A DNA stretch of 64,000 bases from Anoxybacillus amylolyticus. GTDB lineage: Bacteria > Bacillota > Bacilli > Bacillales > Anoxybacillaceae. Position 1 is the first letter of the stretch, and each line of letters begins with the position of its first letter. The DNA is taken from NCBI RefSeq assembly GCF_001634285.1, contig NZ_CP015438.1, positions 2,244,001 through 2,308,000 of the forward strand. The letters are read 5' to 3'. The position numbers and the translations under genes were made by a program. The notes beneath the pieces are model-generated. The model saw only the letters and a program-made list of their open reading frames with translations, did not search any database and was not told the origin of the DNA. Of this stretch, positions 7,708-20,054 are shown piece by piece.

Positions 7708-8115
7708 AAAACATATATAAATGCACATGGAAGTGTTAACATTTTTCGACTGTCGGGCGACCTAAGAAAAGCGCAAAGCGCCCGCCTATCGGCGAAGAGC
7801 GCACAAGCCCCACCAAGGAGGCTCAGCCCAAGCAAAGCTTGGGCTTGCGTGGGATATTTCAAAGAAGCGACCTCAGTGTGTCGCCGCCAAAAGAAGGGGC
7901 GGAGCGCATCACACCGATGGCGCTTGGAGCTAGACAGCTCTCTGCCCAATTGCAAAATTTCTTTGAACAACACCTCTTCCAGACAAATGAATTTGTCTGG
8001 AAGGCGGCTCGTTGTTCCGTTCTCTGTCACGAGAACGTGTGGCGCAGGCAAACCAAAGGCTTGCCTCCGACAGTCGAAAAAAATAAGTGAAACTCCCTTG
8101 TTGCATGTATATAGA
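7708..8115. repeat. Nested repeat element inside MITE copy B
   Basis: Imperfect inverted ends of about 45 bp close this element. Their best-conserved part is TTTTTCGACTGTCGG at the left (7742-7756) against CCGACAGTCGAAAAA at the right (about 8068-8084), with ATATA-ATGCA at the outer edges. Inside lie the 198-bp structured repeat and a perfect hairpin on CTTCCAGACAAAT and ATTTGTCTGGAAG (about 7976-8003). Confidence 0.6.
7763..7960 (+). repeat. 198-bp structured repeat, copy 1
   Basis: It begins TAAGAAAAGCGCAAAGCGCC and ends near CCCAATTGCAAAATTT. It matches the region 37800-37997 in the opposite orientation, at the same length. Hairpins include GCCCAAGC-AAA-GCTTGGGC (about 7827-7846) and GAGCT-AGAC-AGCTC (about 7927-7940). 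It is GC-rich and non-coding. Confidence 0.75.
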
Positions 8116-8342
8116 ATCCTATGGCTGAACACAAGCTTTTCTGCCTTTTCCCTCGAACAAGAACGACGGCGGGCAAATATCATTTGCCTGCAAAGCGTTC
8201 CTTGTTCGAGGAGGGCATGCTCATACTTCCAGTCGGCAAAGTGCCGACAACGGCAGAAAAGCTATAGAGTAATGTCAACTAGTTTTGATTGGTTAATCAA
8301 CACGCCTGATTTTAGCAAAACAGCCCCTCTTACTTGGGGCTG

Positions 8343-10655
8343 TCAAAATAAATACACTTTTTCAAACTCTTCCTTTGGCAACGGTTTACCTAGCACATAT
8401 CCTTGAATTTCATCACAGCGAAGTGAACGAAGAATGCGTAGTTGCTCGTTCGTTTCGACCCCTTCGGCGATGACACGCAACTTCAGGCTTTTCCCTAACA
8501 CAATAATGGAAGCAACAATCGCCGCGTCTTCTTCTACTTCCGTAATACCGTCGATAAATGGTTTGGCAATTTTTAGTCTATCTATTGGAAATTTACGTAA
8601 ATAACTTAGCGAGGAATAGCCCGTGCCAAAATCATCAATGGAAATATGGACACCTATTTGCTTCAATCGTTTTAATTTTTCAATCGTATATTTCTCGTTA
8701 AACACAGCCACTCCTTCTGTAATTTCTAAATCCAGCAGCTCCGCAGGAAGGTTTGTTTCCTTTAAAACAGACGTGATGTAATTCACAAGATTTTCTTGTA
8801 GAAATTGTTTTGGAGAGATATTAATGCTCATTTGCAGCGAACGGCCGCTTTGCTCATTCCATTGCTTGATTTGTCGACACGCTTCTTCAATCACCCATTC
8901 CCCAAGTACAATAATTTGCCCTGTTTCTTCGGCGACTGGAATAAATACTCCTGGGGAAACAATCCCCATTTCCGGATGAACCCAACGAATCAACGCCTCC
9001 ATCCCAATCATGTCGCCAGTTACGAGGTCAAATTGTGGTTGATAAAACAGTTTTAGCTCCCTCTTTTCAATAGCCTGATAGAGGGCTGTTTCAATCATTG
9101 TTTTTTGGCATACCGTTTGTTCCATTTTTCCATCAAAAAACTGGGCTTGATTTTTCCCTTGTTCTTTTGCGCGATACATAGCAATGTCCGCGTTTTTCAT
9201 CAACATTTCCGCTGTTTCTCCGTCATACGGGTAAACAGCGACACCAACACTTAACGAAATGCGAATATCCGTATGGGCAACTGCGATCGGGTCATTCGCA
9301 ATGTCTAATAGTTGTGGGACGATCAAGCGGAGCTCTGCTAAATCCTGTATCGGTGCAATAAGCGCGATGAATTCGTCCCCTCCTTGGCGTGCGATAACAT
9401 CCGCTGAGCGCAGCGATTGTTTGAGCCGTTCGCTTATTTTTACAAGCAGTTCATCGCCTACTCGATGGCCAAAATAATCGTTAATTTGCTTGAATCGATC
9501 CACATCAATAAAAATAACGGCCAGCAAATGTGACTGTTGGTTGGCATGTATAATCGCCTGCTCTAGCGTTCGAACAAACGAACGCCGGTTTGGAAGACCT
9601 GTTAAAAAATCGTGGTTTGCTGCATAAAACAACTCGTCATTCTTTTGCTGCAGCTCTTTCGTCCGTTCGGTTACTTTTTGTTCGAGTTCGCTATTTAACC
9701 ATTGCAAATTACGTACTAACCGCTCATTTTCTAATAATGTCACGACTTGCCTTACAACAACTAAAACAATCGCCATCATAAACCCGATTTCTGCTGCTCC
9801 GCGTCTACTTTCATAGAAAAAAAACAAGCAAAATAACGGAAATAAACTAATATATGGAAAAAATGTTTTCACCCGCGACACCGATCGTTCATTTCCATAG
9901 CTAAATGGAAGTGTCGCTTCGGATGCGTATACTCCGGAAAGACCTGTGATTAACACACTAGCAATCCATAACGGGTCTAACCACGTATGTGGTACATAAT
10001 CGAACCGAAGCATTTGTACAAGATAAATGGTATCTGCCACGACAAAAAGCGATATTCCGAACAAATTTAGCCATAATATCGTTCGCGCAGAAGAATAGAC
10101 GGAAAATAAAAGCACGAGCAATAAAAAAGCAACAACTAAATCAAGCAATGGGTAACTGATCAAAACGAATAGGTATAAAAAGGACATGTGAGGAGTGATG
10201 AGCGGTTGAATCAAGTAAATCCAACTGAATGTGGCACAAACAGTAATGACAATTAACGCGTCTAGCAGCGCTTTCTGGATGTCGAACGGTTTCCTTTCTC
10301 GTAGGATAATGTGGATTAACGCTGCGCAGTACAGGACTGTATTCGCCATGTAAAATACGTCCGACCAACTAGGAAATGGTGGTTCCATATGCTTTAACAG
10401 TTCATCATACCGATACACGATTTCCGCTATTAAATATGAAAATATACTTAAAGATAAAATGCCCCAAAATCGACGTTCAGTTTTCTGCATCCGAAAGTAA
10501 GCGGTTAACAGCCAACTCAACGAAACCGCTGATCCAAATATGGAAAAAAAACTGCTCACCCACACTTCCATCGTTGCGTCATCTACAAAAAAAATTGTTC
10601 CATAATAAGCAGCAATATAAACACTAATGAATATGGCACATCTCCACTTCCCCAT
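8343..10655 (-). CDS. Membrane GGDEF-EAL cyclic-di-GMP enzyme
   Basis: A 770-residue protein with about eight to nine N-terminal membrane helices (1-305), a short coiled linker, a GGDEF domain (about 340-500) and an EAL domain (about 520-765). The GGDEF signature is intact in RQGGDEF (about 425) and the EAL signature in GMEALIRW (about 551), with DFGTGYSSLSYLR and IAEGVET also present. Both diguanylate cyclase and phosphodiesterase activities are therefore possible; which dominates cannot be told. It is divergent from hsp20 and followed by the MITE copy B region. Probably monocistronic. Confidence 0.92.
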   Translation of the reverse strand: MGKWRCAIFISVYIAAYYGTIFFVDDATMEVWVSSFFSIFGSAVSLSWLLTAYFRMQKTERRFWGILSLSIFSYLIAEIVYRYDELLKHMEPPFPSWSDVFYMANTVLYCAALIHIILRERKPFDIQKALLDALIVITVCATFSWIYLIQPLITPHMSFLYLFVLISYPLLDLVVAFLLLVLLFSVYSSARTILWLNLFGISLFVVADTIYLVQMLRFDYVPHTWLDPLWIASVLITGLSGVYASEATLPFSYGNERSVSRVKTFFPYISLFPLFCLFFFYESRRGAAEIGFMMAIVLVVVRQVVTLLENERLVRNLQWLNSELEQKVTERTKELQQKNDELFYAANHDFLTGLPNRRSFVRTLEQAIIHANQQSHLLAVIFIDVDRFKQINDYFGHRVGDELLVKISERLKQSLRSADVIARQGGDEFIALIAPIQDLAELRLIVPQLLDIANDPIAVAHTDIRISLSVGVAVYPYDGETAEMLMKNADIAMYRAKEQGKNQAQFFDGKMEQTVCQKTMIETALYQAIEKRELKLFYQPQFDLVTGDMIGMEALIRWVHPEMGIVSPGVFIPVAEETGQIIVLGEWVIEEACRQIKQWNEQSGRSLQMSINISPKQFLQENLVNYITSVLKETNLPAELLDLEITEGVAVFNEKYTIEKLKRLKQIGVHISIDDFGTGYSSLSYLRKFPIDRLKIAKPFIDGITEVEEDAAIVASIIVLGKSLKLRVIAEGVETNEQLRILRSLRCDEIQGYVLGKPLPKEEFEKVYLF

Positions 10656-10779
10656 TCCCTTTCCCTCCTCCCTTCATCCTATGCGCGAATGGATAGAAAC
10701 AATTAGACAACCGTCCCCATACATAAAAAAATGGACGCGAAACATACTATGTATCGATATCACGAAAGGAGGGGATTGG

Positions 10780-11214
10780 ATGCCTTTAGTTCCTTATGAT
10801 CCATTTCACCATTTAGAAACGGTACGGCGTGATTTCAACCGCTTTTTCACGACTGATTTTCCATCACTTTTTCGCGCAGATGAGATGATGCCACGCATCG
10901 ATATGCACGAAACCGAGCGCGAGTATATCGTCTCATGCGATCTACCTGGTCTTGAGCGGAAAGAAGACGTACAAATTGACGTGCACAACAACGTGTTGAC
11001 CATTAGTGGGACGATTCAACGAAACGAAGCGATAAAAGAAGAGCACGTCCATCGCCGCGAACGTTTCTTTGGTCGCTTCCAACGGTCAATTCCACTGCCG
11101 GCGAACGCTTCTGCCGAGCAAATTCACGCCACCTACAAAAACGGCGTACTCGACATTCACATTCCAAAAATCGCATCCGACCAGCGGAAAAAGGTCGATA
11201 TTCAGTTTCATTGA
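10780..11214 (+). CDS. Small heat-shock protein, Hsp20/alpha-crystallin family
   Basis: A 144-residue ATP-independent chaperone. The alpha-crystallin domain (about 40-135) has the strand pattern ending in GVLDIHIPK, the G-x-L signature. The start ATG at 10780 has a strong AAAGGAGGGG site 5 nt upstream; the longer open frame from 10627 is rejected because it overlaps the divergent gene and lacks such a site. Followed by a strong terminator. A second, divergent Hsp20 is at 30292-30756. Confidence 0.92.
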   Translation: MPLVPYDPFHHLETVRRDFNRFFTTDFPSLFRADEMMPRIDMHETEREYIVSCDLPGLERKEDVQIDVHNNVLTISGTIQRNEAIKEEHVHRRERFFGRFQRSIPLPANASAEQIHATYKNGVLDIHIPKIASDQRKKVDIQFH

Positions 11215-11220
11215 ACAAGA

Positions 11221-14225
<3,005 letters not shown>

Positions 14226-14261
14226 TTCGATCCTCCTCCATTCGATGAACACAACAGCGCT

Positions 14262-15797
14262 CTATTTTTCATAAACAGATGGTAAACTATCTGCATTTTT
14301 TTGACACGTTTGCAAAAACCGCCGAAACGCCTGCTTGCCTTCTTTCGTTCGTTTGAATACCCCCGCATGCTCGAGTACGGTAATAAAGCGCTTCCCTACC
14401 TCTGTCCGTAAAATGTCCCACACGTCCTCCTCTTGAATGGAAGGATAGGAGGCGCGCATTTGTTCATACCAATCCCAATGTTTATGCATCGTTTTTTCCC
14501 ATTTGTCTTTGCTTACGTTGTGAACGAGATAGGTTGCTAATGTTTTTAATTCTTCCGAAAGCCTTCCTGGCAATACAGCTAGCCCCATGACTTCAATTAG
14601 CCCGATGTTTTCTTTTTTTAGATGATGCAATTCTTCATGAGGATGGAAAATACCGTACGGATGCTCAGGCGATGTTCGGTTATTGCGCAAGACGATATCC
14701 ATTTCAAACCATTCGCCGCGCCGTCTCGCAATCGGCGTAACGGTATTATGTGGCGTGTCGCCAGTATAGTTATAAATTCCGACACTCGGATCGCTGTACG
14801 TTTGCCACGTGCGATAAAGCAAATCCGACGCTTCTAGCACCTCCTCTTTTCGACCGCGAAGGCGGATGACCGACATCGGCCAACGGACAATGCCGGCAGT
14901 TAGCGTCGGGAATGCCGGCAACGATATATATTCCTCGATTTCTGCTTTCTCCATCGCAAACGTATAACGACCGCCTTGAAAATGGTCGTGCGCTAAAATT
15001 GAGCCGCCGACGATCGGCAAATCGGCGTTTGAACCGATAAAATAATGCGGGAATTTTTCGATAAAATCAAGCAGTCGTTCAAACGTTTTTCGTTCCGTTT
15101 TCATCGGCACGTGCTCGGCATGAAAGACGATGCAATGTTCGTTGTAATACACGTACGGCGAATATTGAAAATACCACCGCTCATCAAGAAGCAATAACGG
15201 AATGATGCGATGATTCGCACGCGCTGGATGATGCCACGTTCCTTCATACCCTTCGTTTTCTGCACAAAGAACACATTTCGGATAAACAGAAGGAGGAGCT
15301 TCTTTTAATTTGGCGATTTCTTTTGGATCTTTTTCCGGTTTTGCCAAATTAATTGTAATATCCATTTCCCCATATTCTGTTGTGGCTTTCCAATGTTCGT
15401 TTTTGGCGATTCGGTCGGTTTGAATATAGTTCGATGCACGGCTGAGCGCATAAAACCAATCGGTCGCTTGTTTTGGTGCTCGTTTATACCGTTCATAAAA
15501 GGTGCGAATTACTTCCGATGGACGCGGCATTAAGCAATTCATTAGTTTTGCTTCCCATATATCGCGTTCCGTCGTCGTGTTCGTCTGCAATAGCCCCCGC
15601 TCGTACGCCCAATCTAACATAGACGACAAAATCGCAGGAAGAGGGAGGGAGTTAGACGCTCCCTCCGGAGGTTGCCACTCGTCTAACTGTAAAGCCGCAA
15701 GCAGCCGATTACGCGTATAAATGACGTCTTCTTTTTGAAGGAGTTCATGCGTAAGCCCGTACTGAATTAAGTGTTCGATTGCCAAATAAACGTTCAC
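14262..15797 (-). CDS. galT: UDP-glucose--hexose-1-phosphate uridylyltransferase, type 2
   Basis: A 511-residue enzyme of the Leloir pathway exchanging UMP between UDP-glucose and galactose-1-phosphate. Length and sequence fit the Firmicute GalT type 2 family (B. subtilis about 513 residues), not the shorter E. coli type. GTG 15797 is taken as start: it overlaps the galE stop as GTGA and gives the expected N-terminus. The longer reading frame from 15845 lies within galE. Confidence 0.94.
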   Translation of the reverse strand: MNVYLAIEHLIQYGLTHELLQKEDVIYTRNRLLAALQLDEWQPPEGASNSLPLPAILSSMLDWAYERGLLQTNTTTERDIWEAKLMNCLMPRPSEVIRTFYERYKRAPKQATDWFYALSRASNYIQTDRIAKNEHWKATTEYGEMDITINLAKPEKDPKEIAKLKEAPPSVYPKCVLCAENEGYEGTWHHPARANHRIIPLLLLDERWYFQYSPYVYYNEHCIVFHAEHVPMKTERKTFERLLDFIEKFPHYFIGSNADLPIVGGSILAHDHFQGGRYTFAMEKAEIEEYISLPAFPTLTAGIVRWPMSVIRLRGRKEEVLEASDLLYRTWQTYSDPSVGIYNYTGDTPHNTVTPIARRRGEWFEMDIVLRNNRTSPEHPYGIFHPHEELHHLKKENIGLIEVMGLAVLPGRLSEELKTLATYLVHNVSKDKWEKTMHKHWDWYEQMRASYPSIQEEDVWDILRTEVGKRFITVLEHAGVFKRTKEGKQAFRRFLQTCQKNADSLPSVYEK

Positions 15798-16786
15798 CGC
15801 TTCCCACCTCGATAGCCGTTCGGATTTGCTCGATGCCATTGCCAAGCAGAAGCGACGATGTCATCGATGGTGGTATACGTTGGCTTCCAATCGAGTTCGC
15901 GCTTCGCTTTTTCCGAAGAAGCAACAAGCCGAGCCGGGTCTCCCGCACGTCTTTCGACGACTCGCGCCGGAATGTCATGGCCAGTGACACGGCGTGCTGC
16001 TTCAATCACTTCTTTGACGGTAAACCCGTTGCCATTGCCAAGGTTAAATACGTCGCTTTTTGCCCCGCTTCTCAACTTTTCGACCGCAAGCCAATGGGCA
16101 TCCACTAAATCAAGGACATGAATGTAGTCGCGGATGCACGTTCCGTCATGGGTATCGTAATCATCCCCAAAAATATGAATCTCGTTTCGTTGTCCGAGCG
16201 CCACTTTTAAAATGAGTGGAATGACATGCGTTTCTGGGTCGTGGTCTTCCCCTAAATGTGCACCGTAAGCACCAGCGACGTTAAAATAGCGCAAAGAAAT
16301 ATAACGAATGCCGTACGCTTGATCGACCCATTTCATCATTTTTTCCATCGCGAGCTTCGTTTCCCCATACGTGTTCGTGGGCGCGGTCGGGTCGGTTTCA
16401 ACAATTGGAATTTGCTTCGGTTCCCCGTATACCGCTGCAGTTGAGGAGAAAACGATTTGCTTCACGCCAAATTCGTTCATTACTTCCAACAACACTTGCG
16501 TTCCATATACGTTGTTGTCATAGTAGGCTAGCGGCTTTTCCATACTTTCCCCGACAAGGGAATTCGCTGCAAAATGAACGACCGTGTCGATGTCATGCTT
16601 TTGGAATACGCCGCGCAAAAACGCGCGATCACGAATATCCCCCTGATAAAACAACGCTTCTCGATGAATCGCCTCGCGATGCCCTGTCTGCAAATTATCG
16701 ACGACTACAACTCGTTCCCCTTTTTCGATGAAGCGATGTACCGCATGGCTGCCAATGTAGCCGGCACCGCCGCAAACAAGAATCAT
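15794..16786 (-). CDS. galE: UDP-glucose 4-epimerase
   Basis: A 330-residue NAD-dependent short-chain dehydrogenase-like epimerase. The Rossmann motif GGAGYIGSH is at residues 6-14, and catalytic Ser-Tyr-Lys appear in FSSTAAVYG and [11 protein letters not shown] (YxxxK). It converts UDP-galactose to UDP-glucose. Its ATG overlaps the galK stop (ATGA), so expression is translationally coupled. Confidence 0.96.
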   Translation of the reverse strand: MILVCGGAGYIGSHAVHRFIEKGERVVVVDNLQTGHREAIHREALFYQGDIRDRAFLRGVFQKHDIDTVVHFAANSLVGESMEKPLAYYDNNVYGTQVLLEVMNEFGVKQIVFSSTAAVYGEPKQIPIVETDPTAPTNTYGETKLAMEKMMKWVDQAYGIRYISLRYFNVAGAYGAHLGEDHDPETHVIPLILKVALGQRNEIHIFGDDYDTHDGTCIRDYIHVLDLVDAHWLAVEKLRSGAKSDVFNLGNGNGFTVKEVIEAARRVTGHDIPARVVERRAGDPARLVASSEKAKRELDWKPTYTTIDDIVASAWQWHRANPNGYRGGKR

Positions 16787-17970
16787 AACCTCATCTCCTC
16801 TTTTTCTGTTAGTTCTTTTGCGCCATCGCCAATTTTTACGACATAAAAACTTGCTTCATAGCCGATTTTTTGCGCATATTCTCGACCGACTTGCTCGATG
16901 AACGAAAGGATATGTTCGTCTTTCACTATGTTCACCGTACACCCCCCAAAACCAGCCCCGGTCATCCGGGCACCGATCGTTCCTTCGTGCTTCCACGCTG
17001 CCTCCACAAGCGTATCAAGCTCTACTCCTGTCACTTCGTAGTCATTGCGCAAAGAGAGGTGGGACTGTTTCATCAAATAAGCAAAGCGTGCCAACTCTCC
17101 TTTCGCAAGCGCTTCTGCCGCTTTCATCACCCGTTCGTTTTCCGTCACCGCATGGCGGGCTCGCTTTTTCTCCACGTGAGAAAGAACGTGCTCATATTGA
17201 GCAAACTGTTCGCTTGTAAGATCGCCGAGCGAGCGAATTGGGAGGTATTGCTGTAACTTAGCAAGCGCTGCTTCGCACGTCGCTCGCCGCTCGTTATACG
17301 CCGAATCTGCTAACCCGCGCTGCTTGTTCGTATTGGCAATGACAATTGAGCAATTGCTCAGTGCAAGTGGCAAATAACGGTAGGTTAATGTTTGGCAATT
17401 CAATAAAATCGCGTGGTTCTTCCTCCCCATTCCGACAGCAAACTGGTCCATAATGCCGCAATTAACACCGATATAGTTATTTTCTACGGTTTGGCTCATT
17501 TTCACAAGTTCAAGCATGCTGAAGTTTGCTTGAAACAGTTCATTGACCATGACCGCTGTGACAAGTTCAATCGAAGCAGAGGACGACAACCCTGCTCCGT
17601 TCGGAATATTTCCGTAATATAGCACATCAAAGCCGCTGTCGATGATAACCCCTGACGCTTGAAACGCTGCGATAATTCCTTTCGGATAGTTCGCCCAGCC
17701 GTGCTCGTCGTTATACGATAAATCTGCTAGCGGTACGGTAATCACTCCTTTTTCAGGTAAATTTTGAGAATACAATCGAACGTCTGCGCTTCCCGTTTTT
17801 CTCACCAATGCATATGTGCCGATTTGCAATGCACACGGTAACACATGCCCACCGTTGTAGTCCGTATGCTCCCCGATCAAATTCACGCGACCGGGGGCGA
17901 AGAAGGTGCGAATTTCTTCCCTTCCCCCTCCAAACCATGCCATAAAATCCGTCTTTAGCTGTTCGATCAT
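16783..17970 (-). CDS. galK: Galactokinase
   Basis: A 395-residue GHMP kinase phosphorylating galactose at C1. Signatures: [16 protein letters not shown] (about 27-42), the ATP-binding [12 protein letters not shown] (about 123-134) and the C-terminal [10 protein letters not shown]. It is first in the five-gene galactose operon and has a TAGGAGG site before the ATG. The region upstream contains the promoter and three direct repeats. Confidence 0.97.
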   Translation of the reverse strand: MIEQLKTDFMAWFGGGREEIRTFFAPGRVNLIGEHTDYNGGHVLPCALQIGTYALVRKTGSADVRLYSQNLPEKGVITVPLADLSYNDEHGWANYPKGIIAAFQASGVIIDSGFDVLYYGNIPNGAGLSSSASIELVTAVMVNELFQANFSMLELVKMSQTVENNYIGVNCGIMDQFAVGMGRKNHAILLNCQTLTYRYLPLALSNCSIVIANTNKQRGLADSAYNERRATCEAALAKLQQYLPIRSLGDLTSEQFAQYEHVLSHVEKKRARHAVTENERVMKAAEALAKGELARFAYLMKQSHLSLRNDYEVTGVELDTLVEAAWKHEGTIGARMTGAGFGGCTVNIVKDEHILSFIEQVGREYAQKIGYEASFYVVKIGDGAKELTEKEEMRL

Positions 17971-17996
17971 TTGTCTTTCCTCCTAAACTACTTTTA

Positions 17997-18033
17997 TAGT
18001 AAATATTTTAGTAAATTTTTTAGTTAATCACAA
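17997..18033 (-). promoter_or_regulatory. galK promoter with three phased direct repeats
   Basis: On the minus strand TTGTGA (18028-18033) and TAAAAT (18005-18010) are separated by 17 bp. On the plus strand TAGTAAAT (17997), TAGTAAAT (18009) and TAGTTAAT (18021) recur exactly every 12 bp through the start site, -10 and spacer. They are a candidate regulator-binding array. A LacI-family protein would more usually bind a palindrome, so the cognate protein is open. Confidence 0.6.
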
Positions 18034-18122
18034 GCGATTTTTCTATGTTGAAACATTTTTTTCTGACAAACGTATAACAACTAGCAAATTCACCCACGTT
18101 ATGTATAAAGGGGGCCTGTGCC

Positions 18123-18905
18123 ATGAAAACGAAGCAATCGTTAGAACAAGAATTGAAAAAAATCGAGCAATGGGAGCGCGACCAAAAAGATTTATGGTTT
18201 TGGGAAAAAATCGGGCGGCTTCCGTTTAAAGTATTGGATAAGTTGACACCTCCAATCGTGCATAAGAAACTCGGGCAACTTCTCGACGAACTTGGCAGCT
18301 ACATGCAAAGCGGCGGGCAATATTTAGTGAACGAAGCAAAAATGTTGGAAAAATTCCCTGCCGCCTCTATTGAACAAGTCGCTCATCTTCCGCTAGAAAC
18401 GATGGATCGTGTTTGCGATGAATTAGTCGAATCGCGTATTACGTTTGCCCAATACCAAGGAGCAACAACCGGCGTGGGCGGGCTGTTTACACTCGCGATC
18501 GATATCCCAGCCATGCTTGGCTTGGCGTTAAAAACATTACAAGAAATCGCCATTGCTTACGGCTATGACCCGAAAGAAAAAAAAGAACGCATTTTCATCG
18601 TGAAATGCCTTCAGTTTGTTTCAAGTGACATCGTCGGCAAAAAAGCGATTCTCGAGCAGCTCACGTCGTTTTCAAACGACCATCAACAAGTGTTCTCCCA
18701 GCTACAAGGCTGGCGCGAAGTCATTATGACGTTCCGCGACCAATTCGGCTGGAAAAAACTATTCCAACTCGTGCCAATCGTCGGCATTGTTTTCGGCGCC
18801 ATGTTTAACAAAATGTTTATCGAAGACATCGCCGAAGCAGGGAAAATGCTGTATCGAAAAAGGAGAGTGTTGGAGAAAATGAAGCAACTCGAAACAATTA
18901 TGTAA
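18123..18905 (+). CDS. EcsC-family protein
   Basis: A 260-residue protein with the EcsC domain across most of its length, including the GATTGVGGLFTLAIDIPAM-like hydrophobic centre (about 115-135) and a second hydrophobic stretch near 215-235 (LVPIVGIVFGAMFN). The family is membrane-associated and of unclear function. The ATG at 18123 follows AAAGGGGG at a suitable distance. It is divergent from galK. Its last 100 bp are duplicated as a fragment at 23080-23177, on the far side of the mgl operon. Confidence 0.8.
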   Translation: MKTKQSLEQELKKIEQWERDQKDLWFWEKIGRLPFKVLDKLTPPIVHKKLGQLLDELGSYMQSGGQYLVNEAKMLEKFPAASIEQVAHLPLETMDRVCDELVESRITFAQYQGATTGVGGLFTLAIDIPAMLGLALKTLQEIAIAYGYDPKEKKERIFIVKCLQFVSSDIVGKKAILEQLTSFSNDHQQVFSQLQGWREVIMTFRDQFGWKKLFQLVPIVGIVFGAMFNKMFIEDIAEAGKMLYRKRRVLEKMKQLETIM

Positions 18906-18937
18906 TTTTTAATCATAATGAAAACAATTATAAAATA

Positions 18938-18960
18938 GCGGGGAATCCAATTTTCCCCGC
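18938..18960. terminator. Terminator between EcsC gene and mglC
   Basis: Stem GCGGGGAA / TTCCCCGC with a 7-nt loop and a short T-rich tail on the plus strand; an AT-rich tail on the minus strand lets it serve the convergent mglC transcript too. Confidence 0.65.
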
Positions 18961-19021
18961 CCGCTTTTTCCCGATCTCAACATCTACCGTTTCTAGTCTA
19001 TCGACAATGACACACCCTTAA

Positions 19022-20041
19022 TCATTTTTTCTTAGCATGCTTCCGCATGTCAAATGCGACTGCAACGATGATAATTAAACCTTTTACAATAAATTGAATA
19101 TAAGGACTTACCCCTAGAAAAGCTAAGCCATAGTTGATAATTTGAAAAATCAGAACCCCCGCAATCACTCCGGATACTGTCCCAATTCCTCCAGATAACG
19201 ACACGCCCCCCACTACACAAGCTGCGATGGCATCTAACTCGTACATATTCCCAGTATTGTTAGTAGCACTGCCTACCCGTCCCGCTTCCAACGTGCCAGA
19301 AAAGCCGTAGAGAAGACCTGCAATCGTGTAAATAATAATAAGGTTTTTGGTAACATTTACACCAGAAACTTTTGCAGCTTCAGGGTTCCCGCCAATTGCA
19401 TACATATTTTTCCCGAGCTCGGTCTTATTCCAAATGACCCATATGATAACAGATATAACTATTGCATAAATAATAAGGTACGGAATTTCATACTGCCCAA
19501 CAGGAATACCGCGTTGAGCAAAGGTCGTAAAGCTCTGATTTAATCCTCCAATCGGTTGCGCTCCATAAGGTGGACGATCAAAATAGATCGAGGTAATGCC
19601 ATATACACCAATCATCATCCCTAATGTAGCAATAAATGGTGGTACATGGAATTTAGATACAATCACACCATTTAAAGCACCTAACAGCCCCGTAATTATC
19701 ATTGCAATTAAAATTGGAATAAACAGCGGTAATTCAGGTAAATTAGGGTACATTTTGTAAGCATAGTCTGTTGCTTGCAAAAGCGAAGCAGAAACGACTG
19801 CGGCAAGCCCCACCATTCTCCCTGCCGACAAATCCGTACCCGCTGTAATCAAAATCCCTGCTACTCCAAGTGCAATGATGATGCGCGAAGAAGATTGACT
19901 TAATATATTGATTAAGTTAGTAATTGATAAAAAATCAGGAGATATGATTACTATTCCTGCGACAAGGAGTAATAGCACTACATATATAACATTGTCTACA
20001 AACCACTTCATCACTGTTGAGTTTTTTATCTCTCGAACCAT
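19022..20041 (-). CDS. mglC: Galactose/methyl-galactoside ABC transporter permease
   Basis: A 339-residue integral membrane protein of the ribose/galactose (CUT2) permease family, with about ten helices. The family's cytoplasmic-loop motif is present in YAIGGNPEAAKVSGVNV (about 218-234), and GGVSLSGGIGTVSG lies near 275. It is the last gene of mglB-mglA-mglC, and would form the channel with MglA as ATPase. The lysine-rich C-terminus is cytoplasmic. Confidence 0.92.
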   Translation of the reverse strand: MVREIKNSTVMKWFVDNVIYVVLLLLVAGIVIISPDFLSITNLINILSQSSSRIIIALGVAGILITAGTDLSAGRMVGLAAVVSASLLQATDYAYKMYPNLPELPLFIPILIAMIITGLLGALNGVIVSKFHVPPFIATLGMMIGVYGITSIYFDRPPYGAQPIGGLNQSFTTFAQRGIPVGQYEIPYLIIYAIVISVIIWVIWNKTELGKNMYAIGGNPEAAKVSGVNVTKNLIIIYTIAGLLYGFSGTLEAGRVGSATNNTGNMYELDAIAACVVGGVSLSGGIGTVSGVIAGVLIFQIINYGLAFLGVSPYIQFIVKGLIIIVAVAFDMRKHAKKK

Positions 20042-20054
20042 CTCCTCATCCTCC

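Larger units (their letters stand above)
7677..8308. repeat. MITE-like element, copy B, with a nested insertion
   Basis: A 632-bp non-coding element with ends CACAAGTGTTGATTATCC (left) and, inverted, CAGGCGTGTTGATTAACC (right), flanked by the 9-bp direct repeat ATTTTAGCA (7668-7676 and 8309-8317). The hairpin core (8108-8270) is about 90% like copy A, in the opposite orientation. The extra length comes from a second element at about 7708-8115. This fills the whole stretch between the 93-residue ORF and the GGDEF-EAL gene; open frames across it are incidental. Confidence 0.8.

Noticed and set aside
7704-8406. Open frames of 159 and 185 codons between 7704 and 8406
   Set aside because: They run through the nested repeats and hairpins, have no ribosome sites, and the same repeat at 37800-37997 does not keep the frame.
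10627-10779. N-terminal extension of the Hsp20 gene
   Set aside because: It overlaps the start of the GGDEF-EAL gene and lacks a ribosome site, whereas ATG 10780 has a strong one.
18046-18110. Promoter of the EcsC gene (TTGAAA with TATAAC, or CTGACA)
   Set aside because: Spacing is 19 bp for the first and no -10 fits the second.
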